Source: Methylovirgula sp.
GTDB taxonomy: Bacteria; Pseudomonadota; Alphaproteobacteria; Rhizobiales; Beijerinckiaceae
DNA: 6,592 nucleotides
NCBI GenBank assembly: GCA_025356505.1
Contig: JANXSV010000116.1
Location: 1 to 6,592, forward strand
Reading direction: 5' to 3'
Shown here: one piece after another, positions 1 to 6,518 of the stretch
Layout of the letters: every line of letters starts with the position of its first letter
Numbering within the stretch: position 1 is the stretch's first letter
Translations under genes and position numbers: made by a program
The notes under the pieces: model-generated
Database searches by the model: none
What the model saw: only the letters and a program-made list of their open reading frames with translations
What the model was told of the DNA's origin: nothing

Positions 1-926
1 GCAAATCGATCATAGTTAGTCGGCACTGGCGGCACCTTTACCTCTTTCCACACAGCCTTCTCAATATCAGCGCCAAGACAAGCACGCAGAGAAGCAGAGT
101 CAGAGTTGTGCTTCACCTCGAGCGCGCCTTTATCCCCATAAATTCGCAATTTCAATTCGTTAAGGTGCCCGGTGGCCCACCTTGACGCGTGTATCACCCC
201 CAAAGCACCATTTTTAAAGTCAACCGTCATGGCAAAACTCTCGTTCGCATCGAGGTCATATTCGCCAATCGAAGCGCCTTCTTGCTTATCAAAAGTCTTT
301 AAGCGCGCGAACACATGGTCAATGTCCTGACCGGATCCGTAAGATGCAAAATCGAGAATGTGGATCCCGATGTCGCCCAACACGCCATTGGAACCATGTT
401 TCTTCGACAATCGCCAAAGCCATTGTGATTCGGTCCGCCAATCTCCCCAAGCTTTGGAAACAAGCCAGCTTTGCAAGTATGACGCCTCGACATGGCGAAC
501 AGTGCCAATTTCCCCCGCTAGAACCCGACTTCTTGCTTCCTGTAGTGGCGCAACATTTCGATAGGTTAGGTTAACCATGTTAACCAAATACGCATTTTCA
601 GCCGCCTCGGTCATGCTGAGTGCCGAGGCATAGTCGGTGGCGAGGGGCTTTTCGCAAAGCACGTGCTTTCCAGCAGCTATCAGTGCCATTGTCGTCGCAA
701 AATGCGCTTTGTCCGGTGTTACATTGGTACACGCATCGAAAGCGCCCCAAGCGAGCGCCTCGTCAAGTGAGGCAAAATTGTGCTTTATCTTATGTTTTTT
801 GGCGAAAGCAGCGACCCTCTCGTTAGAAACATCCACACAGGCAACGATTTCGACCCCGACAATTTTCGCAAAGTGTGTGGCATGGTGGTTGGCCATGCCG
901 CCTGTTCCCAAGATCATGAGGCGCAA
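1..926 (-). CDS. thuB: Gfo/Idh/MocA-family dinucleotide-dependent oxidoreductase, ThuB-like; 3' end outside the window
   Basis: The minus strand reads without interruption from 926 to the left edge, 308 codons plus two bases; with no stop in the window it is partial at its C-terminus (family members are usually about 330-390 residues). An N-terminal Rossmann motif GTGGMA lies at residues 7-12. The family's Glu-Lys-Pro motif is in CEKPLA (91-96), where Lys93 is the usual catalytic lysine. The C-terminal domain has GVLGDIGIHILD (181-192), with the Asp and His typical of the substrate pocket. The start is chosen as TTG at 926: GGAG at 937-934 sits 7 bases upstream, and MRLMILGTGGMA resembles usual family N-termini. 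The ATG at 917 would be 16 bases from that site. It begins 14 bases after the thuA stop. In rhizobia ThuB acts with ThuA to form 3-keto disaccharides in the cytoplasm; that role is inferred here from synteny. The exact substrate is unproven. Confidence 0.88.
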   Translation of the reverse strand, partial: MRLMILGTGGMANHHATHFAKIVGVEIVACVDVSNERVAAFAKKHKIKHNFASLDEALAWGAFDACTNVTPDKAHFATTMALIAAGKHVLCEKPLATDYASALSMTEAAENAYLVNMVNLTYRNVAPLQEARSRVLAGEIGTVRHVEASYLQSWLVSKAWGDWRTESQWLWRLSKKHGSNGVLGDIGIHILDFASYGSGQDIDHVFARLKTFDKQEGASIGEYDLDANESFAMTVDFKNGALGVIHASRWATGHLNELKLRIYGDKGALEVKHNSDSASLRACLGADIEKAVWKEVKVPPVPTNYDRF

Positions 927-940
927 TCTGAAGCTCCAAA

Positions 941-1726
941 CTATTTGTATCCAGCTTCGCCCGGTTTGTGGAGCTTGCCGCCGCGTTCAACTATCGGCTC
1001 ATGAGACTGCTCCACTGGCGTATTCGGGGCATCGTGAATGCTCGTTAGCGGTGCTGCAGGATTGTAAGCCCAGGTCACAGCGTTTCGTAACACCTTGCCA
1101 ACATTGACATCGTGATATGTCGGATATGTTTCATGACCGGGACGGAAGTAAAAAATACTTCCTGCCCCGCGCTTGTAAGTCAGACCTGAACGGAACACTT
1201 CGCCACCCTGAAACCACGAAATAAAAACGGTCTCCAATGGCTCGGGAACTGAAAAGTGTTCTCCATACATCTCTTCGTTTTCAAGCTCAAAGAAAGGTGG
1301 CAATCCGGCAGCAATAGGATGGTTAGGGCTTGTAACCCAGATCCGTTCTCTCTCCCCAGCTTCACGCCAATGCAAGGAGCAGGGCGTACCCATAAGCTTT
1401 TTAAATATCTTGGAATAGTGGCCTGAGTGCAGAACGATTAATCCCATCCCCTCCCACACACGCCGCGCAACCCGTTCGACAATATCTTCAGCAACCGCGC
1501 TGTGATCCTTGTGCCCCCACCAGAGCAAGACGTCCGTTTGGGAAAGCACGCTATCAGTCAAACCATGCTCTGCGTCCTGCAAGACAGCCGTCCGCGCCGT
1601 GATATTTTTATCCTGCCGCAGAGACTGTGCGATTGTTTCGTGCATACCCTCAGGATACAGTTTACCAACCACTTCATTCACATGCTCGTGGATATTCTCA
1701 CCCCAAACCGTGGCGCGAATAGTCAT
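941..1726 (-). CDS. thuA: ThuA-family trehalose utilization protein
   Basis: A 261-residue protein of the ThuA family, which has a class I glutamine-amidotransferase-like fold; length is normal. Visible family features are the start MTIRATVWGEN, the DVLLWWGHKDH segment (65-75), VLHSGHYSKIF (98-108), and the histidine-rich RPGHETYPTYH near residues 195-205. It ends in LHKPGEAGYK. With ThuB it is known in rhizobia and Agrobacterium to turn trehalose, maltitol and sucrose isomers into 3-keto derivatives; which step each protein performs cannot be told from sequence. An in-frame GTG at 1732 would add two residues, but the strong site GAGGTGA (1735-1729) is placed for the ATG at 1726 and overlaps that GTG, so 1726 is preferred. 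It starts 16 bases after the thuK stop and 14 bases before thuB, so co-transcription is likely. No signal peptide is seen, which fits a cytoplasmic enzyme. Confidence 0.92.
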   Translation of the reverse strand: MTIRATVWGENIHEHVNEVVGKLYPEGMHETIAQSLRQDKNITARTAVLQDAEHGLTDSVLSQTDVLLWWGHKDHSAVAEDIVERVARRVWEGMGLIVLHSGHYSKIFKKLMGTPCSLHWREAGERERIWVTSPNHPIAAGLPPFFELENEEMYGEHFSVPEPLETVFISWFQGGEVFRSGLTYKRGAGSIFYFRPGHETYPTYHDVNVGKVLRNAVTWAYNPAAPLTSIHDAPNTPVEQSHEPIVERGGKLHKPGEAGYK

Positions 1727-1742
1727 ATTCACCTCACCCTTG

Positions 1743-2750
1743 CTAAGCCTTTAACGGTTTCCCGTCGGCGCCAAAGCGATAAACTTTATTGTTGATTGGG
1801 GAAAACTGCAAAGGAGCGCCCGGCGCGAAATGGGCAGTGCCATTCACGCGAACAACGACAGGCTCTTCTTGCCCGATATCAACATAAACAAAAGAGTCTG
1901 ATCCCAAATTCTCCGTGTGCACCACGGTCCCGTTCCACACTCCATGCGCCGGGACAATTTCCAGATGTTCGGACCGCACGCCCAGCGTTTGACACTTGTA
2001 GGGTTCAGCAGCGACGCCAGTTATAAAATTCATCTTCGGACTGCCAATAAAGCCCGCTACAAACAGCGAATTTGGCTGCTCATAAAGTTCGAGTGGGCTG
2101 CCAACCTGCTCCACCAGCCCGTCACGCAAGACGCAGATGCGGTCTGCCAGCGTCATTGCTTCAACCTGATCATGTGTCACATAAATCATGGTCACATTGT
2201 TCATTTTGTGGTGCAGTTTTGCAATTTCCAGTCGCGTTGCGACACGAAGCGCTGCATCAAGGTTAGAAAGTGGCTCATCAAAGAGAAACACTCTCGGATC
2301 GCGCACGATGGCACGACCGATAGCCACGCGCTGACGCTGCCCGCCCGACAGCTGTTTCGGCAACCTGTCAAGATAAGGCGTGATCTGCAGCATGTTAGCT
2401 GCCTCCGACACACGTTTATCAATTTCAGACTGGCTGGACTTTGCCAGTTCCATGCCGAACGCCATGTTTTCCGAGACTTTCATATGCGGATAAAGGGCAT
2501 AGGATTGGAAAACCATGGCAATACCGCGCTTTGATGGCGCGAGATTATTGACGACTGTTCCGTCGAAAAGCATCTCACCTGAAGTTATATCTTCAAGACC
2601 GGAAATGAGCCGCAAAAGCGTAGACTTGCCACACCCGGAAGGACCGACGAACACCATAAACTCGCCAGAGCGAACCTCAAGGTCGACACCTTTGATCACA
2701 TTGACCGCACCGAAGGATTTTCGAACGTTCTTAAGCTGAATTGATGCCAT
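1743..2750 (-). CDS. thuK: ABC transporter ATP-binding subunit, MalK/UgpC (CUT1) type, ThuK-like
   Basis: A 335-residue ATPase that powers sugar import on the cytoplasmic side of the ThuF/ThuG pore, probably as a homodimer. The ABC motifs are all present and intact: Walker A GPSGCGKST (36-44), Q-loop glutamine 82 in VFQSYALYPHM, signature LSGGQRQRVAIGRA (134-147), Walker B VFLFDEP (154-160), D-loop SNLDA (162-166) and switch histidine 193 in VTHDQVEAMT. After about residue 235 comes a TOBE/MalK-type regulatory domain containing LGVRSEHLEIVP. That domain is slightly short compared with E. coli MalK (about 370 residues). The start has a good ribosome site, AAGGGG, ending 6 bases upstream, and lies 10 bases after the thuG stop. 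Specificity comes from the binding protein and permeases. The assignment as thuK rests on neighbours; the ATPase class is certain. Confidence 0.95.
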   Translation of the reverse strand: MASIQLKNVRKSFGAVNVIKGVDLEVRSGEFMVFVGPSGCGKSTLLRLISGLEDITSGEMLFDGTVVNNLAPSKRGIAMVFQSYALYPHMKVSENMAFGMELAKSSQSEIDKRVSEAANMLQITPYLDRLPKQLSGGQRQRVAIGRAIVRDPRVFLFDEPLSNLDAALRVATRLEIAKLHHKMNNVTMIYVTHDQVEAMTLADRICVLRDGLVEQVGSPLELYEQPNSLFVAGFIGSPKMNFITGVAAEPYKCQTLGVRSEHLEIVPAHGVWNGTVVHTENLGSDSFVYVDIGQEEPVVVRVNGTAHFAPGAPLQFSPINNKVYRFGADGKPLKA

Positions 2751-2760
2751 AATAAGCCCC

Positions 2761-3594
2761 TTAACCCTTCACGCCACCGGCCGTGAGACCGGAAATAATT
2801 TTTCGCTGGAAAATGAGAACCAGAACAATTAGTGGAACCGTCACAATGACAGATGCCGCCATTATTGGCCCCCACGGAATTTCATGCTCACTGGCCCCTG
2901 ACAGCAGCCCAATCGCTACAGGTACGGTACGGTGAGTATTGTCTGTGGTGAAGGTAAGCGCGAACAGGAATTCGTTCCATGCAGCTATGAAGGCCAATAG
3001 GCCCGTTGTTACCAACGCCGGCCACATGAGTGGTAGAAACACCCGCCGAATAATTATCCATGGTGAGGCTCCATCAATGATGGCCGCCTCCTCCATTTCG
3101 ACTGGAAGGTCGCGCATGAAGGTTGTCAGCACCCAAACAGTGAACGGCAATATGAAGATCAGATAGGAGAATACCAGCGCCGGAACGGTATTTATGGCGT
3201 TGAAGGCGCGTACCAGTTCGAATAGACCCGCCAAAACTGCAATCTGCGGAAACATCGAAATGCCCAAGATAGTCATCAAAACCAAACCTCGACCGCGAAA
3301 CCGAACGCGTGCCAGCGCAAAAGCTGCTGTCACTCCAATCATCAAGGAAACCCCCACCGTGATGCTCGCCACTATGAGCGAATTCAAGAGATTGCGTGGA
3401 AAGCTTCCATTCGTCAGCACACCGACATAATTTTCCCATGTCGATGTCGACAGGCTTGGCAGATAGCTCACCTGGAAGAGAGAAGTCCCCGTTTTAAAGC
3501 TGGTGAGCACCGCGTAGTAGAACGGGAACACCGACAAAAACACGATGAGAACCACACCGAAGTAGAACAGAAGTTTTTTGACAAGATCCCACAT
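2761..3594 (-). CDS. thuG: Carbohydrate ABC transporter permease, MalG type, ThuG-like
   Basis: A 277-residue integral membrane protein with about six hydrophobic segments (roughly residues 7-30, 71-95, 104-127, 138-160, 193-213 and 243-264). The cytoplasmic EAA loop that docks on the ATPase is clear: EEAAIIDGASPWIIIRRVFLPL begins at residue 168, with the conserved Gly at 175. The ending ISGLTAGGVKG is typical of MalG-like CUT1 subunits. The start is taken as ATG at 3594, just one base after the thuF stop, preceded by AGG and by a run of seven G in the end of thuF; this suggests translational coupling. A longer frame opening at a TTG (3630) inside thuF would add 12 residues with no matching family N-terminus and is not favoured. 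It pairs with ThuF to form the disaccharide channel in the inner membrane. Confidence 0.94.
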   Translation of the reverse strand: MWDLVKKLLFYFGVVLIVFLSVFPFYYAVLTSFKTGTSLFQVSYLPSLSTSTWENYVGVLTNGSFPRNLLNSLIVASITVGVSLMIGVTAAFALARVRFRGRGLVLMTILGISMFPQIAVLAGLFELVRAFNAINTVPALVFSYLIFILPFTVWVLTTFMRDLPVEMEEAAIIDGASPWIIIRRVFLPLMWPALVTTGLLAFIAAWNEFLFALTFTTDNTHRTVPVAIGLLSGASEHEIPWGPIMAASVIVTVPLIVLVLIFQRKIISGLTAGGVKG

Positions 3595-3595
3595 T

Positions 3596-4588
3596 CTACC
3601 TGTCCCCCCCGTCAAAACGCACTTTACCAAGCCAAATGTAGAGAGCCGCCATTACGGCAATAATCAGGAATAAGACCGTGGATTCCGCTGAGCCATAAGC
3701 AAATTTGTCAAAGTCAAAGAGGTTCTCTTTTGCAAGAACTGAAATCGTTTTTGTCGAAGAGCTGTTTGGGGTCAGGACGTAAATCAAATCGAAAATGCGC
3801 ATTGCGTCCAGCATGCGGAAAATGATGGCGACCATTAAAGCGGGCCGAACAAGAGGAAGCGTGATGCGAAAAAATTGCTTGACCGGGTGCACTCCGTCAA
3901 CGTCTGCAGCCTCATAAATATCCTTAGGGATTTGCTGCAAGCCTGCCAGAATTAAGAGCGCCATGAACGGCGTTGTCTTCCAGACATCCACAACCAGCAC
4001 AGCAAGCATTGCGGTCGCGTCGCTAGCGGTCCAAGCGATACCCTTCTCTATAAACCCCAGCCGTTTCAACACATCATTGATGATGCCGAACTGGTCATTC
4101 AGCATCCAACTCCACATTTTCGCTGAAACGATGGTCGGAATAGCCCACGGAACCAATATGGCCGCACGCACAATGCCCCTACCCTTGAAATCCGCATTCA
4201 AGAACAGAGCCACAATCATGCCGAAAAAGGCTTCCAGCACCACCGACACAACGCTAAATCGTATCGTGTTCCAAACAGCATTCCACCAATCGGAATCCAC
4301 TAAGATGCCATCGTAAAGGACCTTGCCGCTTTTGAGTGTGGTTGAGGAATAATAGTTGTCAAAGCCGACAAAAGTAGCCCCGGACAAGCTCGTGAGAGAC
4401 GCATTTGTGAGAGAGAAGTAAATCGTTCGATAAAGCGGCCAACCTGCAACGACAGCCAACACGAGCAGCATCGGCACCAGGAACCACATCGCGGCCCGTA
4501 ACCGTTCTTGCGTAAGTTCAGACGTGCCCAAGACCTTTACGGTCGGCGCATTGCGCGCATCAGTTACATTTAAATTTTGCGATGTCAT
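3596..4588 (-). CDS. thuF: Carbohydrate ABC transporter permease, MalF type, ThuF-like
   Basis: A 330-residue inner-membrane permease, larger than its partner because of an N-terminal cytoplasmic extension (about residues 1-32) before the first membrane helix (33-53), as in many CUT1 'MalF' subunits; the big periplasmic P2 loop of E. coli MalF is absent. Further hydrophobic segments lie near 108-130, 140-162, 192-217, 248-272 and 303-321. The EAA loop starts at Glu226 (EAADVDGVHPVKQFFRITLP), with the key Gly at 232, and contacts ThuK. The ATG at 4588 is preceded by AAAAAGGG with 7 bases of spacing. It is separated from thuE by a 124-base gap with stem-loops and abuts thuG (one base between). 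It ends in KVRFDGGDR, where the codons for Gly-Gly contain seven G in a row. Substrate, probably trehalose and related disaccharides, is inferred from the operon. Confidence 0.94.
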   Translation of the reverse strand: MTSQNLNVTDARNAPTVKVLGTSELTQERLRAAMWFLVPMLLVLAVVAGWPLYRTIYFSLTNASLTSLSGATFVGFDNYYSSTTLKSGKVLYDGILVDSDWWNAVWNTIRFSVVSVVLEAFFGMIVALFLNADFKGRGIVRAAILVPWAIPTIVSAKMWSWMLNDQFGIINDVLKRLGFIEKGIAWTASDATAMLAVLVVDVWKTTPFMALLILAGLQQIPKDIYEAADVDGVHPVKQFFRITLPLVRPALMVAIIFRMLDAMRIFDLIYVLTPNSSSTKTISVLAKENLFDFDKFAYGSAESTVLFLIIAVMAALYIWLGKVRFDGGDR

Positions 4589-4613
4589 TGGGGCGCCCTT
4601 TTTAAGTTAAAGA

Positions 4614-4645
4614 AGACGTGGGCAGCTAATGCTCCGCCCACGTCT
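4614..4645 (-). terminator. Strong GC-rich stem-loop in the thuE-thuF gap (attenuator or mRNA-stabilising hairpin)
   Basis: AGACGTGGGC (minus 4645-4636 pairs with 4623-4614) forms a perfect 10-bp stem. The 12-base loop can itself pair AGC with GCT. Downstream on the minus strand is the pyrimidine-rich TCTTTAACTT, not a perfect U-run, so it may act as a 3'-exonuclease barrier or leaky terminator rather than a full stop. The thuF ribosome site begins about 10 bases beyond the stem. Similar intercistronic hairpins after binding-protein genes are well known in sugar transporter operons such as malE-malF. Confidence 0.65.
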
Positions 4646-4655
4646 AGGGCTTATG

Positions 4656-4684
4656 TTTTTAAAAAGACCTCGTTTCGTCGAGGC
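4656..4684 (-). terminator. Weak intrinsic-terminator-like hairpin between thuE and thuF
   Basis: On the minus strand CCTCG (4683-4679) pairs with CGAGG (4672-4668) around the loop ACGAAA and is followed at once by TCTTTTT. The stem is short (5 bp, six with a G-U pair), so only partial termination is expected. This placement would give a short thuE transcript in excess over the full operon message. Confidence 0.5.
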
Positions 4685-4695
4685 AGAAGACAACA

Positions 4696-4708
4696 ACCCG
4701 AAACGGGT
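4696..4708 (-). repeat. Small stem-loop just after thuE
   Basis: On the minus strand ACCCG and CGGGT pair perfectly over 5 bp around a TTT loop, beginning 4 bases after the thuE stop codon. The bases after it (TGTTGTCTTCTG) are U-rich but not a clean U-run. It is the first of three hairpins in the thuE-thuF gap and may help protect the thuE mRNA 3' end. Confidence 0.5.
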
Positions 4709-4712
4709 CAGA

Positions 4713-5978
4713 TTACCAATTTGCGCCCTTGAGCTTGGTGATCTTTGCTTCCAGCACTTCGAGATTGTCCTTGGCCGACCCCTTGCCGGACATGGTGTCA
4801 TGCACCGCGTTCCAGAACAGCGAAGACACTTCGTTATATTTCACTTTTGTGGGTGCGGATGGGCGCGGCACTGCGTTCAGGAACACGTTTTTCCACTGCG
4901 GAATGATCGGCTGCTTCGCGGCAATGTCCGCGTCATCATAAAGCGCGACAATGGTTGGCAGATGCGAAGCGAACAGGGCGTTTGCCTTCTGATTTTCCGC
5001 AGAAGCCATGAACAAAGCCAGTTGAATCGCTTCCTTCTGGTTCTTTGAATATTTTGAAACCGCAAGGTTCCAACCACCGAGAGTTGCGGCAGACTTGTCC
5101 GAAGCCGAACCGGCCGGCAGAGGCACAACCCCAAACTGGTTCTTTACTTTCGAGTCAGCCGAATTGCCCAACCCATAGGCATAGGGCCAATTGCGCATAA
5201 ACACCGCATTGCCCGTTTGCCAGATACCACGGGAATCTTCTTCTTGATAACCGAGAACACCGGCTGGTGATATCGAACCTACCCAGCTTTTTGCGCGCTC
5301 AATAGCTGCGGCCGCCTTTGGGTTGTTGATTGATATGGACCCATCGGCCTCCACAATCTGACCGCCGCCGGAAGACTTCACCCATTCAAGCGCATCGCAG
5401 GTCAAACCTTCGTAAGCATTGCCCTGAAACACAAAGCCCTGCATGTCTTTATTGCCTGCGGCACGTTCCTTATCCTGGATTTCCTTGGCGATTGTAGCCA
5501 AGTCGTCCCAAGTTGCAGGAGCCTTTTTGCCGTACTTATCCAGCAAATCTTTGCGATAGTACAATGCGGGCGCGTCGGTGAAGTATGGCAGAGCGACAAC
5601 TTTGCCGTTCACGGTCTGAGATTCAACGATTGAAGGGAAGTGCGCCTTGATCACGTCCTTGGAGGCATCTGTCAGATCAACAAATTGATCAGCAAGCTGG
5701 GGCGCCCAGATCACGTCGGTCATGTATACATCGATATCTGAGCTGCCGGCAGCCAGCCACAGCTTGTACTGGCCAAACTGATCGGTCGTTGATGACGGCA
5801 TCGGCACGATTGTTACTTTATTGCCGGTTGCCTTTTCAAATGCAGCGAAGGTCTTTTGAGCAAACTCGATATCCGCTCCGGTTGCCCCGGTAACAAACTT
5901 GAGCTCGGCGGACAAAGCCGGGCTGCAAAGCATGGTGGCGCCTGTGAGGGCGCCGATAAACATTGATGTAAACTTCAT
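4713..5978 (-). CDS. thuE: Periplasmic sugar-binding protein of a CUT1 ABC transporter, ThuE-like
   Basis: A 421-residue extracellular solute-binding protein (SBP family 1, trehalose/maltose group). Residues 1-24 are a Sec signal peptide: basic Lys2, a hydrophobic core, and a likely cut after ALSA24 before ELKFVTG. Cys18 is preceded by Met-Leu, not a lipobox, so a soluble periplasmic protein is expected. Family signatures include KLWLAAGSSDIDVYMTDVIWAPQ (from about residue 72), where the last part resembles trehalose/maltose-binding proteins, then LPYFTDAPALYYRKDLL and the late LGGWNLAVSKYSKN. Aromatic residues suited to sugar stacking are frequent. The ATG at 5978 has GGGAG ending 6 bases upstream; the ATGA there also contains the stop of a short leader ORF. 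It is first in the operon, and the hairpins after it fit the usual need for more binding protein than membrane subunits. Trehalose as ligand is an inference from the thu gene order. Confidence 0.94.
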   Translation of the reverse strand: MKFTSMFIGALTGATMLCSPALSAELKFVTGATGADIEFAQKTFAAFEKATGNKVTIVPMPSSTTDQFGQYKLWLAAGSSDIDVYMTDVIWAPQLADQFVDLTDASKDVIKAHFPSIVESQTVNGKVVALPYFTDAPALYYRKDLLDKYGKKAPATWDDLATIAKEIQDKERAAGNKDMQGFVFQGNAYEGLTCDALEWVKSSGGGQIVEADGSISINNPKAAAAIERAKSWVGSISPAGVLGYQEEDSRGIWQTGNAVFMRNWPYAYGLGNSADSKVKNQFGVVPLPAGSASDKSAATLGGWNLAVSKYSKNQKEAIQLALFMASAENQKANALFASHLPTIVALYDDADIAAKQPIIPQWKNVFLNAVPRPSAPTKVKYNEVSSLFWNAVHDTMSGKGSAKDNLEVLEAKITKLKGANW

Positions 5979-6034
5979 AGATCTCTCCCTGATGTAAAAT
6001 ACAAACCCGGAGAGCCTGCGCTAGCGCGTATCAT
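5975..6034 (-). CDS. Possible 19-codon leader ORF translationally coupled to thuE
   Basis: The frame reads MIRASAGSPGLYFTSGRDL and then TGA. The ATG at 6034 has a near-ideal ribosome site: GGGGAGGA (6048-6041), with GGAGG ending 7 bases from the start. Its stop (5977-5975) overlaps the thuE start (5978-5976) as ATGA, the classic arrangement for reinitiation or coupling. The peptide has no run of one amino acid, so a classical attenuation leader is unlikely, and it matches no family I know. It lies downstream of the putative operator and promoter, so it would be in the thuE mRNA leader. The ribosome site and the overlap are seen directly; translation and function are inferred. It could be chance, since thuE has its own adequate site inside this frame. 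Confidence 0.42.
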   Translation of the reverse strand: MIRASAGSPGLYFTSGRDL

Positions 6035-6091
6035 GTATCTTCCTCCCCAGGAAAAATCGCCCCGTTTTCGCTTGTAATGTCGCGAATTTCC

Positions 6092-6101
6092 AAAGCGCTT
6101 T
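6092..6101. promoter_or_regulatory. LacI-family-like operator near the thuE promoter
   Basis: AAAGCGCTTT is a perfect 10-bp palindrome with the central CG typical of LacI/GalR-family operators. It lies about 115 bases upstream of thuE and just downstream of the tandem TTGAC boxes, where a bound repressor would block transcription. In rhizobia the thu operon is controlled by a LacI-type ThuR; that this is its site is inference. The same core recurs at 6334-6343. Confidence 0.6.
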
Positions 6102-6138
6102 AGAACCAAAAGGTCACAGAAACACTTGGTCAAGTCAA
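6100..6138 (-). promoter_or_regulatory. Tentative thuE promoter region
   Basis: The minus strand has two overlapping -35-like boxes, TTGACT (6138-6133) and TTGACC (6133-6128). No good -10 hexamer follows at 16-18 bases; TTCTAA (6105-6100) is the best AT-rich candidate but is 22 bases from the nearer box. Alphaproteobacterial -10 boxes are often weak. The position, just upstream of the operator at 6092-6101, supports the call more than the match does. Confidence 0.3.
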
Positions 6139-6162
6139 GGCTCTTTTTGCAGCAGACACTGT

Positions 6163-6174
6163 CGCAAATTTGCG
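6163..6174. promoter_or_regulatory. Perfect palindrome upstream of the putative -35 region
   Basis: CGCAAATTTGCG is a perfect 12-bp palindrome unlike the two LacI-type sites. It sits about 25 bases upstream of the TTGACT box, a position used by activators or a second repressor. The regulator cannot be named from sequence. Confidence 0.35.
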
Positions 6175-6332
6175 GAAAGTTTGCCAATCTCGACGTTTTT
6201 GGGAGGACGGAACGGTTAAAAGAGCGAAATAAATGCTCTATTGCAGAAAGTAAATCTTTTGCCGCTTATGAGGGGGAAGTTCGCACCTTAATCTGCCAAC
6301 CACGGTTGTCGCTTCCTATCTATGAGGCTTAT

Positions 6333-6344
6333 GAAAGCGCTTTC
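6333..6344. promoter_or_regulatory. Second, distal LacI-family-like operator
   Basis: GAAAGCGCTTTC is a perfect 12-bp palindrome containing the identical AAAGCGCTTT core found at 6092. Centre-to-centre spacing is 242 bp, about 23 turns of B-DNA at 10.5 bp per turn, so both sites face nearly the same side, as expected for looping by a tetrameric repressor or for an auxiliary operator. No gene starts beside it. Confidence 0.55.
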
Positions 6345-6504
6345 GGTAGAACTATTCAAACTGCAAGATGCCGCTTTGCCGCACTAGCAGCCACGTTCTA
6401 AGACTCTTTAAGTAAAAGCTACCTAGGATCCACACGTGGCGTTATGGCGTAAAGCAGGTTTTGTTGTAGCGCTGTCTTCAGAAGCTCGGACTACAGGAAG
6501 ACAC

Positions 6505-6518
6505 AGCCTTCAAAGGCT
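6505..6518 (-). terminator. Weak hairpin, possible terminator of tRNA-Asp
   Basis: AGCCTT and AAGGCT form a short perfect inverted repeat with a 2-base centre (in practice 5 bp with a 4-base loop), 14 bases beyond the tRNA 3' end on the minus strand. The following GTGTCTTCCTG is only moderately U-rich. Position fits a tRNA terminator, but the structure is weak. Confidence 0.3.

Noticed and set aside
1..926. Suspected pseudogene at the left edge because no complete frame is apparent
   Set aside because: Base-by-base reading on the minus strand shows one uninterrupted frame from 926 to 1; it simply has no stop inside the window.
637..1107. 156-codon plus-strand frame
   Set aside because: Lies antisense across the end of thuA and much of thuB, both of which show strong family motifs; the translation resembles no family and has no good ribosome site.
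1917..2534. 205-codon plus-strand frame
   Set aside because: Entirely antisense to thuK; the His/Arg-rich translation is what the reverse complement of the ATPase codons gives.
3963..4316. 117-codon plus-strand frame
   Set aside because: Antisense shadow inside thuF, with no recognisable domain.
5975..6187. 70-codon minus-strand frame upstream of thuE
   Set aside because: The long form begins at a TTG upstream of the putative promoter and without support; only its last 19 codons from the ATG at 6034 have a good ribosome site, and those are reported separately.
6126..6401. 91-codon plus-strand frame in the control region
   Set aside because: Starts at TTG without a clear ribosome site, matches no family I know, and runs through the putative promoter and both palindromes upstream of thuE.
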